A stretch of 64,000 nucleotides of DNA, from contig NZ_BSNK01000001.1 in the NCBI RefSeq assembly GCF_030159955.1, positions 620,001 to 684,000 of the forward strand, in the 5' to 3' direction. Each line of letters opens with the position of its first letter. The stretch's first letter is position 1. This stretch comes from Algimonas ampicilliniresistens (GTDB lineage Bacteria; Pseudomonadota; Alphaproteobacteria; Caulobacterales; Maricaulaceae). The notes below the pieces were generated by a model. That model was given only the letters and a program-made list of their open reading frames with translations. It ran no database searches and was not told the DNA's origin. Positions 10,601 to 19,188 of the stretch are shown here, piece by piece. Made by a program: the position numbers and the translations under genes.

Positions 10601-10991
10601 CTGTGTTGGCTTGTTCGAATGTCTCGTCGACTCTGATGGTTCCAACGTGAGTAAAATTGCGATCTGCACCGCCTTCAAGCAACACACCGGTTGAGCCATC
10701 GACATCAGTAATCGTGATCACACCCGCATTGGTCAGATCATTGTCGGAATTCAGTGTTACGGCTGGGCCCTCATCCGTGAGGGTAACGGAGCCAGCAGCC
10801 GTGATAGTGACATCCGATGGTGTGCCGCCATCCCCTGCTGTCGCGGTATCTACAGGCGCCGTTCGGTCATCGGCAATTTCGACTTGAGCGATCGCCGGAG
10901 ACGCAATCAGCAAGGCAGCACTGCATAGCAGCGACGACCAGAGCGGGCGTTTTATAGAGCCATCAGAATGGGGGCGGGTTTGGCGAGCCAT
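7647..10991 (-). CDS. Autotransporter (type V secretion) outer-membrane protein
   Basis: About 1,114 residues. ATG 10991 is preceded by AGGGA and gives a clear signal peptide ending SPAIAQ near residue 36; an earlier in-frame ATG at 11069 would put 26 extra residues before it. A long passenger rich in Asp, Gly, Thr and Asn shows repeated beta-helix-like units (GTISAAG, SGTMRVAT, NTGVIIAQ) and Asp-rich GSGNDSI / GAGDDVL motifs near the centre. The last 280 or so residues match an autotransporter beta-barrel and end in phenylalanine (VVRLLF), as outer-membrane barrels do. The passenger's function is unknown. Bases 10992-11185 upstream are the divergent promoter region shared with lspA. Confidence 0.85.
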   Translation of the reverse strand: MARQTRPHSDGSIKRPLWSSLLCSAALLIASPAIAQVEIADDRTAPVDTATAGDGGTPSDVTITAAGSVTLTDEGPAVTLNSDNDLTNAGVITITDVDGSTGVLLEGGADRNFTHVGTIRVDETFEQANTDDDPLQDTPFASGTGRTGILVSGASPFTGNITLEETSIILVEGNQSYAINLSNTPLGAGLDGDLTTEGRIQVRGDESAGIRIGSNVTGNVSSAGVVDIAGTGSAAFDIGADIGGGFASSSTISNTGFRFTNRIPFDPNSTADRLDLTAEDLGQAGSAISVGGNIARGINLTTRTVTSTDADGVETTRIVAVSNITQSGSAPAILVDGNGTPISVGTVSAITDPAADGFDADELYAFINLGTISAAGIYDDFDATVLSVSDATLEGGIRNSGTMRVATFVGAVERPIEGVDLGTGTARVIVLGDNAIAERLNNTGVIIAQASEASDEVYFDADNIPSPRPVIATAIDIGATAEMNSLVNDSVMTAILVGRNGTATVVRDASGTLSNVVNRGSLTAVGSNSDADGNQETDFTLIALDLSNNTSGVTFLQEALIDTDPDDDVVPLVPQTIGDIRLGSGNDSITSTAGLIAGNIDFGAGDDVLSLNGSDFAGSITNQDGLEIDVVDSILAITNGEPVSITSAAFGDGSTFSPVIDGDTGRASTLQASGAISFANGAQINPILRNIINADTVGSSGTSFDLATAANLTVDDIDALNAADDGSFLFDTAFSADNNTLVITVDLREASALGLDPTQIGLGESVFGATLQALQNNRDLGNEVANLSTASEFYAAYNQLLPEFAAASRQFVVANSDGATGAVANHLDAARRSPDKPGGAWIQEFAYFADRDLAGLSEQYRGEGFGFTGGLDTALGPFHAVGVNFGFASTEIEDVIGIDEPLDVTTVLAGLYAGFASGNLGIDAYVGGGLNQFEQNRRVRVGTFTGESSGEWDGTHVSGSLRAGYDIAMGKKFWARPVISLDYLRLTEDAYEEAGDLGVALSVDKRTSELGSVSGLLNFGAKFEGKRTWIQPSIRVGYRNEFLSDPILTSYSFAGINNAALAETISADFPSSGILVGFSVAAGSGFSSVGFDFDSDIRDGFIRHTGRIVVRLLF

Positions 10992-11185
10992 GTCGTTGTA
11001 TTCCCTGCAAGGCCTGTCCGCCGGTGATCCCGGCGCGTTCGTGGACACAGCGAGCCTTAACGTGCACATCTCGCCTCGCCAATGAAAGAATGGTCATCAA
11101 CACAGTTGAATGTGTATTCAGTTAAGTCAGTCTGCAATCGACTGATGCTTGATGTGGCGGTCAGGGCGTGGCAGGCCGCCGCGTC

Positions 11186-11722
11186 ATGAGCGTTATGGAC
11201 AAACTCCGCCAAATTCCACTTGGGTATGGGCTATGGTTGCCAGCTGGCGTGGTTATCATTGACCAAGTCACGAAATGGGCCGCCACGCGCGCTTTTGATA
11301 AGACCATGAGCGTATGCGCGACTGAGCCTCAGATTAATGTCACACGGGAAATCAGCCCCATCGTCGATCTCTCCCTTCTTTGTAACGAAGGCGTCAGTTG
11401 GGGGTTGTTACAAGGCGATTCGCCGCTGAAGCGCTGGGGGCTTCTGTTGTTTGCGATCATTATGGTTGGCGTTCTGTTGAGTGCGCTCGCTAGCGCTCGG
11501 GATGCATTTTCGCGGCTGTCGCTAAGCCTCGTTATCGGCGGCGCGGTCGGAAATGCGATTGATCGCGCCCTGTTTGGTGCGGTCACAGATTTCGTCAACG
11601 CGTCCGATATTGGGTTCAATTATGTGTTCAATGTAGCCGATTCGGCGATCACAGTCGGCATCATCGGTCTTTTGCTGGCTTTGGTTCGCGACTGGCTAGC
11701 GGAGCGAAAAGCCAAAAGCTGA
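11186..11722 (+). CDS. lspA: Lipoprotein signal peptidase (signal peptidase II)
   Basis: About 178 residues with four hydrophobic segments. The family motifs are present: IIDQVTKW, LCNEGVSWG, GGAVGNAIDR, VTDFVN and FNVADSAI, including the two catalytic aspartates in the last two. The enzyme removes signal peptides from prolipoproteins in the inner membrane. A GTG six codons upstream (11168) is possible; the ATG at 11186 is chosen as the more conventional start. The next gene encodes a lipoprotein, one of its likely substrates, and this lspA-lipoprotein arrangement fits an operon. Confidence 0.93.
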   Translation: MSVMDKLRQIPLGYGLWLPAGVVIIDQVTKWAATRAFDKTMSVCATEPQINVTREISPIVDLSLLCNEGVSWGLLQGDSPLKRWGLLLFAIIMVGVLLSALASARDAFSRLSLSLVIGGAVGNAIDRALFGAVTDFVNASDIGFNYVFNVADSAITVGIIGLLLALVRDWLAERKAKS

Positions 11723-11812
11723 ATGGTTCTCGCTGTTAAATGACGATCTGCTCACTTGGCGCGCGCGACCCGGGTCGCTAAAGGCACACGTTGTAACTTA
11801 CGGGATTATCTC

Positions 11813-12358
11813 ATGTCGTTGAAAGCCAACACAGCTCTGATGGCCGCCGCTGCGTCCATGCTGGCCCTCTCAGGATGCGCCTCTGCGTCAAATGCACTGG
11901 GCCTGCGCAAGGATGCACCAAACGAATTTAACATCCTGACCAATGCGCCTCTGATTGTCCCGCCGGAGTATAATCTTCGTCCCCCAGCGCCCGGCGAAAG
12001 CTCACTGCTCGACAATTATTCCCAACAATCCGCGCGTGAAGCGCTGATGGGCGAAGTGGATCCGACAGAGCCGACTCGCGGCGAAATCGTGTTGCTGACG
12101 CGTGCCGGTGTTGGTCGCGCGGATCAGGAAATTCGCCTCAAGATTGATGGCCAGAATTCAGTTGAACGTAAATCGACCTCTCTGAGCAACCGCATTCTAT
12201 TCTGGCGTGATGGTCAGCAGTTTGATGGCGAAGGCAATCCCGTGCCGCTTGATGCTGAATCTGAGCAGCAACGTTTAGACTCAATCAGTCGTGTTACCGG
12301 TGGCGGCGAAGTTCGCGTTACGCGTCGTCCATCACAGGCGAAGCTTCCCGGTCTCTAA
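11813..12358 (+). CDS. bamF: DUF3035 lipoprotein, BamF-type subunit of the outer-membrane assembly machine
   Basis: A 181-residue lipoprotein with signal and lipobox LALSGC. Just after the signal comes the family hallmark of alphaproteobacterial BamF, FNILTNAPLIVPPEYNLRPP, a proline-rich stretch resembling the unstructured part of BamC. Its assignment to the BAM complex is family knowledge, not shown by this sequence. The ATG at 11813 is chosen because it directly precedes the signal peptide; the open frame further upstream has no natural N-terminus. It sits between lspA and mutL on the same strand. Confidence 0.8.
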   Translation: MSLKANTALMAAAASMLALSGCASASNALGLRKDAPNEFNILTNAPLIVPPEYNLRPPAPGESSLLDNYSQQSAREALMGEVDPTEPTRGEIVLLTRAGVGRADQEIRLKIDGQNSVERKSTSLSNRILFWRDGQQFDGEGNPVPLDAESEQQRLDSISRVTGGGEVRVTRRPSQAKLPGL

Positions 12359-12418
12359 ATCGTTTCATTGTGCCTCGCTGTGGCGGGGCGCTTTGAATCA
12401 GCCTAAGGACGCGACCTG

Positions 12419-14254
12419 ATGTCTCGTCCAACCATCCAGAAACTGCCAGCGCAGACCGTCAACCGCATCGCGGCGGGCGAAGTCGTGGAACGTCCGGCTT
12501 CAGTCATCAAAGAACTGGTCGAGAACGCGATTGATGCGGGCGCGCAGCAAATCGACATTCGTTATGAAGACGGTGGCCGGACCCTGATCGTGGTGTCCGA
12601 CGATGGTCACGGGATGAGCGCGGATGACATTCCGGTCGCACTGGAACGCCATGCTACCTCGAAGTTAAAACCATCTGACAAGGGGGAGTGGGATCTCCTG
12701 AACATCGCCTCATTGGGTTTTCGGGGTGAGGCGCTGCCATCTATTGCGTCGGTCTCGCGCCTAACGCTGACCAGTCAGGTTACCGATGCCAATGAAGCGG
12801 CAGAAGTCCGGGTTGATGGCGGTATTGCCAGTGCGGTGCGCCCGGCGCCCCGTCTTGGATTGCCGGGGACTCGGATCGAAGTGCGCGATCTATTCTACGC
12901 CACGCCGGCCCGACTGAAGTTTCTCAAGTCAGAACGGTCTGAGTCGCTCGCGATTTCGGACATTGTTAAACGCCTCGCCATGGCCAACCCGAGTGTCGGC
13001 TTTACGTCAGGCTCGCAGGTCCGGACCTCGATCAAACTCCCCGCTCAGACAGATAGCGATGAGGGTCGTTTGGCTCGTCTTTCAAATGTTCTGGGCGATG
13101 CATTCGGGCAGAATGCTGTCGCTGTCGATCAGACGCGCGACGATATCCGCCTGTCTGGCTATGCAGGACTGCCAACCTTTTCGCGCGGCAATACGCAACA
13201 TCAGTTTCTGTTCGTTAATGGTCGCCCGGTTCGGGATCGGCTGCTGCTTGGTGCGATCCGTGGGGCTTATCAGGACTTTCTGGCGCGGGATCGTCATCCG
13301 GTCGCCGCGCTTTATCTCGATGTCCCGCCGGAACAAGTCGACGTCAACGTTCATCCGGCGAAGACCGAAGTCCGGTTCCGCGCGCCCGGCGTTGTGCGTG
13401 GCCTAATCGTCTCGGCTTTACGTCGCGCCTTGGCCGATGCGGGCCACCGCGCCAGCACAACCGTGTCTGATTATGCGCTGGGCCGGATTCAGGCCGGGCA
13501 GGGTGCTTATGCTTATCAGCGCGATTACTCGCCTCAACCTTTCGCCGCTCCGCCGCCGGATATGCAACAACTACTCGATGGGCAAAGCGCGCGGGTTGAA
13601 GTCCACGATGCCCCACTGGCTTTCGATCCTGCGACGGGCGAAGTGCCTGCACAGCCACAACAACCATCGCAAGATTACCCACTCGGTCTGGCCCGCGCGC
13701 AACTGCATGAAACCTACGTCGTGGCGCAAACGACGGACGGTATTGTGATTGTCGATCAGCACGCGGCGCATGAGCGGCTGGTCTATGAACAGATGAAGCA
13801 GTCGATGAGTGGCAAAGGCGTGACGCGTCAAGCGTTGCTGATCCCTGACATTGTTGAACTCGGGGAGACAGATGCCACGCGCATATTGGCGCGCTCCGAA
13901 GAACTGGCCGAAATGGGTCTCATGCTAGAGCCCTTCGGTGTTGGCGCTGTGCTGGTCCGTGAAACGCCAGCTTTGTTGGGCAAGGTCGACGCACAAGGCT
14001 TGCTTCGCGATCTGGCCGATGATCTCGCTGAATATGACGAAGCCCTCTCGCTTAAGGAACGGTTTGAACATGTGTGCGGCACGATGGCCTGCCATGGCAG
14101 CGTCCGGGCTGGACGCCGCCTGATGGCCGAAGAAATGAACGCGCTCCTCCGTCAGATGGAAGCGACCCCGCATTCAGGCCAGTGTAACCACGGCCGTCCG
14201 ACCTATGTGGAACTAAAATTGGCAGATATCGAACGGCTATTCGGGCGGCGCTAA
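12419..14254 (+). CDS. mutL: DNA mismatch repair protein MutL
   Basis: A 611-residue MutL. The GHKL ATPase motifs are complete at the N-terminus ([38 protein letters not shown]). The C-terminal dimerisation domain carries [12 protein letters not shown], a CHGSVRAGR stretch and the end motif [11 protein letters not shown]. The Asp/Glu-rich endonuclease motif [12 protein letters not shown] resembles the DQHA(X)2E(X)4E nicking motif, so this MutL is probably an endonuclease, as in most bacteria lacking MutH. An AAGGA ribosome binding site precedes the ATG. The Sel1-like gene starts 4 bases after the stop. Confidence 0.95.
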   Translation: MSRPTIQKLPAQTVNRIAAGEVVERPASVIKELVENAIDAGAQQIDIRYEDGGRTLIVVSDDGHGMSADDIPVALERHATSKLKPSDKGEWDLLNIASLGFRGEALPSIASVSRLTLTSQVTDANEAAEVRVDGGIASAVRPAPRLGLPGTRIEVRDLFYATPARLKFLKSERSESLAISDIVKRLAMANPSVGFTSGSQVRTSIKLPAQTDSDEGRLARLSNVLGDAFGQNAVAVDQTRDDIRLSGYAGLPTFSRGNTQHQFLFVNGRPVRDRLLLGAIRGAYQDFLARDRHPVAALYLDVPPEQVDVNVHPAKTEVRFRAPGVVRGLIVSALRRALADAGHRASTTVSDYALGRIQAGQGAYAYQRDYSPQPFAAPPPDMQQLLDGQSARVEVHDAPLAFDPATGEVPAQPQQPSQDYPLGLARAQLHETYVVAQTTDGIVIVDQHAAHERLVYEQMKQSMSGKGVTRQALLIPDIVELGETDATRILARSEELAEMGLMLEPFGVGAVLVRETPALLGKVDAQGLLRDLADDLAEYDEALSLKERFEHVCGTMACHGSVRAGRRLMAEEMNALLRQMEATPHSGQCNHGRPTYVELKLADIERLFGRR

Positions 14255-14258
14255 GACT

Positions 14259-15038
14259 ATGGGTTTGATTTCAAAAAATAATTTGAAATTAGTCGCCACA
14301 GAATATGCCCCCATGCTTGTCGGATTGCGCATACCTGGGTTTGTAAAAATACATCTACGCTATCTTTTCAGTAATCCCTTTATCTGGGGGGTTCTCTTCC
14401 TTGCGCCTTTCATCATCGGTTTGTTCACAGTCTCTAGTTTCAGCCGGAATGTTTTGAAAACGAACCCGAGTGACTGGCAGATTTTTCTGATCGTTCTTTT
14501 CCTGATTGCGCTAGCCTTCTACTTTGCGGAACGGAACCGGACCTTCCGCGTGATTTATGTCCGTGCGATACCTACCATGGTCATCATAAATGGTGTTTTC
14601 ATCTATATTTTCGATGTGGGATCGCTCTTCGGCGGGTTGGTCGTTTTTTCGGTTTTAGCGCTTTTGCCCGCCTGGTTGTTGGGGAAGCTGTCCATGGGGA
14701 TGGGCTACCGGATGTTGAGCAATGGGGCGGATCGCAGTTACCGACCTGGTCGCGATTTCTACATGGATGGCCAGTATGATGAGGCCTTAGTTCATCTCGA
14801 ACGCGCTGCCAAACGTGGCCATATGAAGAGTCTCTATCTTCTCGGCCATGCGAATGAACACGGAAATGGTCTTGAGCTAGATCGGATCAAAGCGGCCTGG
14901 CTTTATGAAAAGTCGGCAAAAAAAGGATACAGACGGGCCCAAATCGCATTTGAGTCCCTGAGCGCATCATTCAGCGTGGAGGAAAAAGAAGCTTTTGAAA
15001 GCGACTTGGCACCCTCTGGGATCAATGATCTATTTTAG
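14259..15038 (+). CDS. Membrane protein with C-terminal Sel1-like (TPR-type) repeats
   Basis: 259 residues. The first 150 contain several hydrophobic segments (FIWGVLFLAPFIIGLF, FLIVLFLIALAFYF, VFIYIFDVGSLFGGLVV). The end of the protein has two Sel1-like repeats: a first with YMDGQYDEALVHLERAAKRGH and a second with NGLELDRIKAAWLYEKSAKKGY. Such repeats bind protein partners; the partner is unknown. Its codon use is richer in A and T than that of the mutL gene just upstream, which may mean a more recent acquisition. I do not recognise a specific named family. Confidence 0.7.
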   Translation: MGLISKNNLKLVATEYAPMLVGLRIPGFVKIHLRYLFSNPFIWGVLFLAPFIIGLFTVSSFSRNVLKTNPSDWQIFLIVLFLIALAFYFAERNRTFRVIYVRAIPTMVIINGVFIYIFDVGSLFGGLVVFSVLALLPAWLLGKLSMGMGYRMLSNGADRSYRPGRDFYMDGQYDEALVHLERAAKRGHMKSLYLLGHANEHGNGLELDRIKAAWLYEKSAKKGYRRAQIAFESLSASFSVEEKEAFESDLAPSGINDLF

Positions 15039-15123
15039 GATTGAAGCTAGCGGATATTGAGCGGTGTCAGCCTAGGTGTCGTAAGGCCGCGCTGACGAGG
15101 TAGTTGCTGCCGCTCTGTGCTGG

Positions 15124-15276
15124 CTAGACAAATAGGGGCGTGTCGTCTTCCATTGACGCTACCAGCGAGGCCGGAAATAGGTTCGCCTGAATGTCTTGCT
15201 CAATGTTTTGCGCATCGCCCTGTCGGGTTTCTTCCTTCATCATCAACACTGTTGCTTTTTCAATAAGGTCTTTCAC
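15124..15276 (-). CDS. Small protein of 50 residues, unknown function
   Basis: A clean short reading frame in what would otherwise be a 305-base gap. The GTG start at 15274-15276 follows a strong GGGAGGA ribosome binding site six bases upstream, and the frame closes at TAG 15124-15126. The product begins MKDLIEKATVLMMKEETRQG and ends DDTPLFV. It is acidic, has an amphipathic, helix-prone N-terminal half and no signal peptide or membrane segment. I recognise no family. The Shine-Dalgarno sequence and the in-frame codon pattern are the support; the rest of the gap (15039-15123 and 15277-15343) shows nothing. Confidence 0.6.
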   Translation of the reverse strand: MKDLIEKATVLMMKEETRQGDAQNIEQDIQANLFPASLVASMEDDTPLFV

Positions 15277-15343
15277 CGTTTTATCCTCCCATCTCTGAAG
15301 CTTATCACAGAAACGGAACGATCTGGTTAACGGCGCGCCGGCC

Positions 15344-15898
15344 TTACGCTTGCCTCATAAATAGCACGCGTGACGTACCCCACACCTTGTCGGATAGGAC
15401 GTCCCAACCTTTCGGTTCGATCTCGGCCTCGCGGGTCTCTTCTAGGATGACGATGCCGTCCTCCGCCAGATATTGTGGCAAGCGTCGCAAGACTGGAGAC
15501 CAGAGTTTTTTGCCGTAAGGCGGGTCCATAAAGACGTGAGTAAAGGGTTTAGGGCGGTTGCCAGGCGCGAGCTTCAGTTTGGTGGCGTCAAATCGGTGGA
15601 TGCGTGCTTCTTCGCCTAGACCGAAATGATCGAAATTACGTCGGATTGCGGCGAGGGCCTTCGGATGGCGTTCCACGAAGACGCAGAACTCGGCCCCGCG
15701 GCTGAGCGCTTCCAGCCCGAGCGCACCAGAACCCGCAAAAACATCCATGACAATCCCGCCGTCAAGCGGTGGGGACCACGGGGCATGATCGAGAATATTA
15801 AAGATCGACTCGCGTGTTTGATCGCTGGTCGGGCGCGTATTGCGCCCGTCCGGCGTGGCAATGGTTCGCCCCCGGTGATCGCCTGATACAATTCTCAT
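15344..15898 (-). CDS. rsmD: 16S rRNA (guanine(966)-N2)-methyltransferase
   Basis: 184 residues, the normal RsmD length. The N-terminus MRIVSGDHRGRTIATP and TRPTSDQTRESIFNIL are typical of the family. The SAM-binding motif is MDVFAGSGALGLEALSRGA and the catalytic (N/D)PPY motif is MDPPYGK. It methylates G966 of 16S rRNA during 30S maturation. The start overlaps the stop of the upstream pseudouridine synthase by 4 bases (TGATG-type junction), a conserved pairing in Alphaproteobacteria. Confidence 0.95.
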   Translation of the reverse strand: MRIVSGDHRGRTIATPDGRNTRPTSDQTRESIFNILDHAPWSPPLDGGIVMDVFAGSGALGLEALSRGAEFCVFVERHPKALAAIRRNFDHFGLGEEARIHRFDATKLKLAPGNRPKPFTHVFMDPPYGKKLWSPVLRRLPQYLAEDGIVILEETREAEIEPKGWDVLSDKVWGTSRVLFMRQA

Positions 15899-16878
15899 CG
15901 GCGCGTTGGTTTCGGGCGGTTTGCGTTGGGCCGGTTCGAACTCGATCGGTTTGAACTGGGATGCGGTTTACCCTGCCGGGCAGCGCCCTTCTTTGGCGGC
16001 GGACGTTTAGCATTTTGCGCCGCGGTATCCTTGACCTTCGGACCCTTATTATCGCCAGGTTTTACGTCCTTGCGAGCTTTGGCCGATGCGTGGGTGCCTC
16101 GTTTAGGGGGCCTGCGTTTATGTCGATCTTGTTCTAGCGGAATTTCGATCAAATGACCGAGTTGATCGCGGATGGTCTTGCGTTTGACCTCTTCGACGGC
16201 CCCGCGTTGTAAGGTCAGCAATTGGAACGGGCCGTAGCTCGTGCGGATGAGCCGATTGACGCGAAGATCAAGGGTTTCCAGCGCGCGTCTCACTTCGCGG
16301 TTTTTGCCTTCGCGGATCACGACCTGAACCCAGACATTATCGCCGCGTTCGCTTTCTAAGGTCGCTTCGATGGGACCGGTTTTATGACCGTCAATTTCGA
16401 TCCCAGCCATGAGCGTGTCGAGTTTCTCCTGCGTGGTCTTACCATAGGCGCGCGCGCGGTAACGGCGGCTAAATCCAGTGCTGGGCAGTTCTAATTGCCG
16501 CGCAAGTTCGCCGTCATTGGTGAGCAGGAGGAGCCCTTCGGATGTGAGGTCAAGTCGACCGACGCTAATCACGCGCGGCATCTCTTCCGGCAGAACGTCA
16601 AACACTGTTTTGCGTCCGCGCTCGTCTTTGTGACTGGTCACGAGGCCCGGCGGTTTGTGATAGCGCCAGAGGCGGGCTGGCTCTTTTGGGGCCAGCGGTT
16701 GATCGTCGACTTCAATTCTGTCTTTGGCGGTAACTGTAAAAGCGGGCGTCGTCAGACGCTTACCGTTGACGCTTACGCGACCGGCTTCGATCATCCGTTC
16801 AGCTTCGCGACGCGACGCGACGCCTGCGCGGGCGAGCCGCTTGGCGATCCGCTCAGAACTGTCTTCTGGCTTGACCAT
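15895..16878 (-). CDS. Ribosomal large-subunit pseudouridine synthase (RluB/RsuA family) with basic C-terminal tail
   Basis: About 327 residues from ATG 16878. An S4 RNA-binding domain (RLARAGVASRREAERMIEAG) is followed by the RsuA/RluB catalytic domain with SVGRLDLTSEGLLLLTNDGE, whose aspartate in GRLD is the catalytic residue. The last 80 or so residues form a Lys/Arg/Pro/Asn-rich tail with no fold, common in alphaproteobacterial RluB proteins and probably RNA-binding. The frame is open further upstream to 16950 but that part overlaps the divergent tadA start and has no family similarity. Confidence 0.9.
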   Translation of the reverse strand: MVKPEDSSERIAKRLARAGVASRREAERMIEAGRVSVNGKRLTTPAFTVTAKDRIEVDDQPLAPKEPARLWRYHKPPGLVTSHKDERGRKTVFDVLPEEMPRVISVGRLDLTSEGLLLLTNDGELARQLELPSTGFSRRYRARAYGKTTQEKLDTLMAGIEIDGHKTGPIEATLESERGDNVWVQVVIREGKNREVRRALETLDLRVNRLIRTSYGPFQLLTLQRGAVEEVKRKTIRDQLGHLIEIPLEQDRHKRRPPKRGTHASAKARKDVKPGDNKGPKVKDTAAQNAKRPPPKKGAARQGKPHPSSNRSSSNRPNANRPKPTRR

Positions 16879-16905
16879 AGGTCTGTCCCAACACACAGCG
16901 CGACC

Positions 16906-17400
16906 ATGACCATTCATGACAGCGACCGGGCTGCCCCCGATTATGCGCATATGGACCGCGCCTTGGCGCTAGCGCAAGCAGCGGCTGCGGCTGGCGAAGT
17001 GCCTGTTGGTGCCGTTATTGTGGATGCGGACGGACAAATCGTGGCAGAAGCGGCCAATGCACCCATCGCGCTGCATGATCCGACGGCACATGCCGAGGTG
17101 TTAGCGATCCGCGCGGCCTGTGAAATTGCTGGCAATTACCGCCTGCCGGGCCACACACTTTATGTGACGCTGGAGCCTTGCACCATGTGCGCGTCAGCTA
17201 TCGCCAATGCCCGGATTGCGCGGGTGGTTTATGCAGCCACCGATCCGAAAGGCGGCGCGGTTGAAAGCGGCGTACGGTTCTTTGACGCGCCGACCTGCCA
17301 TCATCGCCCTGAGATCGACGTAGGTTTGAAAGCTGACAAAGCCGCAGACATGCTGCGCGCTTTCTTCCGTGCCCGCCGCCAAGGAAAACCCAAAGCGTGA
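16906..17400 (+). CDS. tadA: tRNA adenosine(34) deaminase
   Basis: 164 residues with the cytidine/deoxycytidylate deaminase zinc motifs: HAEVLAI (His and catalytic Glu) and EPCTMCASA (two Cys ligands). TadA converts A34 to inosine in the tRNA-Arg(ACG) wobble position and is essential in most bacteria. The ATG at 16906 is chosen; the frame stays open upstream but runs antisense through the pseudouridine synthase. The gene is divergent from that synthase and overlaps the following transporter by 4 bases (GTGA). Confidence 0.93.
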   Translation: MTIHDSDRAAPDYAHMDRALALAQAAAAAGEVPVGAVIVDADGQIVAEAANAPIALHDPTAHAEVLAIRAACEIAGNYRLPGHTLYVTLEPCTMCASAIANARIARVVYAATDPKGGAVESGVRFFDAPTCHHRPEIDVGLKADKAADMLRAFFRARRQGKPKA

Positions 17401-18404
17401 AGTCCAATTTTCGTGAAGTCCAAAGTGAAGCCGCACTGGGCGATGCGGCGCTTGCGAGCGCTGAGACACGAGTGGACGGTGTTGGAATTGCGCTTGGCAT
17501 CACCGGTGCCGTCCTATTTTCGATGAAGGCCGTTCTGGTGAAGATGGCCTATGGCGTTGTCCCTGATTTACCCGCCGTGACCTTGATGGTCCTACGTATG
17601 GGGCTGTCATTCCCAGTCTATGTCGCCATTTTGTTGATCGCGCGGCGTGCAGGTGAGGGCCGGATTGGCTGGCGAGAAACAAGCGCGGCCATGTTGGCCG
17701 GGATGCTTGCCTATTATGTCTGCACCTTCCTTGATTTTCAGGGCTTGAAACATATCACCGCGCAGCTCGAACGCTTGCTGTTGTTTACCTACCCGGCCTT
17801 TGTCGTGATCTTTGGCGCGCTGTTTTTCGGAGGGCGGATTACGAAGGGTGGTTTGGCGTCTGTGGCGCTGGCCTATTCGGGTCTGGCCGTCGTCTTTGTC
17901 GGTGGCGACATCACCCAATCAGACAATCTCTGGCTCGGTGTTGGGCTGGTCCTCTTATGCGCGGCCTTGTTTGCGCTGTTTCAACTGATCGCCAAGGGCT
18001 TCGTCGATCGAATCGGCGCGCGCGTCTTCACATGCTTAGCGATGATCGGCGCGGCGACAGCCCTGATGGTCCATTTCCTTATCGCGAGCGGCGGCCCGTC
18101 GGGCATGATCGAGGCGCTGCGCCTGCCGCGCGAACTCTGGGCCATTGCGGTCGTCTTGGCGCTATTCTGCACCTTAGTACCGAGCTTTTTCATCAATATG
18201 GCGATTGGTCGGATCGGCGCGCAACTGGTGGCGATCCTCGGCATGGTTGGGCCGCTGGCCACAATTATTGCCGCTATTGTCGTGCTAGGTGAGCCGTTCG
18301 GACTTTGGGACGCGGTCGGGACGTTGATCACCCTGTCAGGGATCGCGCTTTATACGCGGCTCGGTCAGAAGAAGCCCAATAAGGCCAATCCGCGCCAGAC
18401 ATAA
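17397..18404 (+). CDS. EamA-family DMT transporter
   Basis: 335 residues with about ten hydrophobic segments arranged as two EamA repeats, for example ALGITGAVLFSMKAVLVKMA opening the first repeat and VGLVLLCAALFALFQLIAKG opening the second. It belongs to the drug/metabolite transporter superfamily; the substrate is unknown. It starts at a GTG overlapping the tadA stop and its 3' end overlaps the convergent TauE/SafE-like gene by 40 bases within coding sequence. Confidence 0.87.
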   Translation: MKSNFREVQSEAALGDAALASAETRVDGVGIALGITGAVLFSMKAVLVKMAYGVVPDLPAVTLMVLRMGLSFPVYVAILLIARRAGEGRIGWRETSAAMLAGMLAYYVCTFLDFQGLKHITAQLERLLLFTYPAFVVIFGALFFGGRITKGGLASVALAYSGLAVVFVGGDITQSDNLWLGVGLVLLCAALFALFQLIAKGFVDRIGARVFTCLAMIGAATALMVHFLIASGGPSGMIEALRLPRELWAIAVVLALFCTLVPSFFINMAIGRIGAQLVAILGMVGPLATIIAAIVVLGEPFGLWDAVGTLITLSGIALYTRLGQKKPNKANPRQT

Positions 18405-19114
18405 ACGCCGCCAATCACGGTGACGAGGATGCGGGTATAACGCTTGAACCCAATGTCGGAAAACCGACGCAACAAACGCGTACCTATAAAGGTGCCGCCC
18501 ATGACGGCGGGCACGGCCAAGGCAAACACCCACCACGGTGGGAGTCCCGCCAGACCCGCCCCACGTGCGAGCGGAATTCCGAAATAAATAATCTTGACCA
18601 AATGGCTGGCGAACATGGTCACGGCCTTGGTCGCAACAATTTGTTGCCGGGTCAGCGTGGTCTTGACGTAAAAGAAATCCAGCGCCGGTCCCGCAACACC
18701 TGCGGACAGGTTGAGGCCCATCACCATCGCCCCACATAGAGCCGCATGGGCGGGTTTCTGCGCATCCCCTGCTAACCAGTGTTTGGGCAGCCAGAGCAGG
18801 AGCGGCAGTAGGCCGAGCGCGAGGTAGAGCTGCGCCTTTGACGGCAGGAAGCTGACCGAAAGCATCAATAGCGCTGCGGGGAGTGCGCCCAGAGCGGTCC
18901 AACCCAGAATGTCCCAGCGCACATTATCTTTGAGGAGGAAGGCTCTGTAGCTGTTGGAGACAGACTGTACGGCGCCGTGAACCACCATCGCCTCAGCTAC
19001 GCCAAGGAAGACCGCGATCACGCCCATGAAGATCAACCCGCCCGCCATACCGAATAGCCCGGAGACAATGGCGGTCACGAAGGCGGCGGCAAGGATTATG
19101 GCGAAGGGATTCAC
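18365..19114 (-). CDS. TauE/SafE (TSUP) family membrane permease
   Basis: 249 residues with seven to eight hydrophobic segments. The first carries the TSUP signature ALxSGLxGxGGG-like VTAIVSGLFGMAGGLIFMG and a second copy is recognisable at GAMVMGLNLSAGVAGPALDF. Members move sulfite, sulfonates or other organic anions across the inner membrane; the substrate here is not known. It has a GTG start and no clear Shine-Dalgarno sequence. Its 3' end overlaps the DMT gene. Confidence 0.85.
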   Translation of the reverse strand: MNPFAIILAAAFVTAIVSGLFGMAGGLIFMGVIAVFLGVAEAMVVHGAVQSVSNSYRAFLLKDNVRWDILGWTALGALPAALLMLSVSFLPSKAQLYLALGLLPLLLWLPKHWLAGDAQKPAHAALCGAMVMGLNLSAGVAGPALDFFYVKTTLTRQQIVATKAVTMFASHLVKIIYFGIPLARGAGLAGLPPWWVFALAVPAVMGGTFIGTRLLRRFSDIGFKRYTRILVTVIGGVYVWRGLALLGFF

Positions 19115-19188
19115 GTTCGCGGCTTAGTCTGTTCTGACGTGATAATCCAACCTTGTCCGGGGCGACATTGGCGGTAGAGAGACAGCCT

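Noticed and set aside
11107-11120. TGAAT-GTGT-ATTCA inverted repeat in the autotransporter/lspA intergenic region
   Set aside because: Only five-base arms; not enough to call an operator without comparative data.
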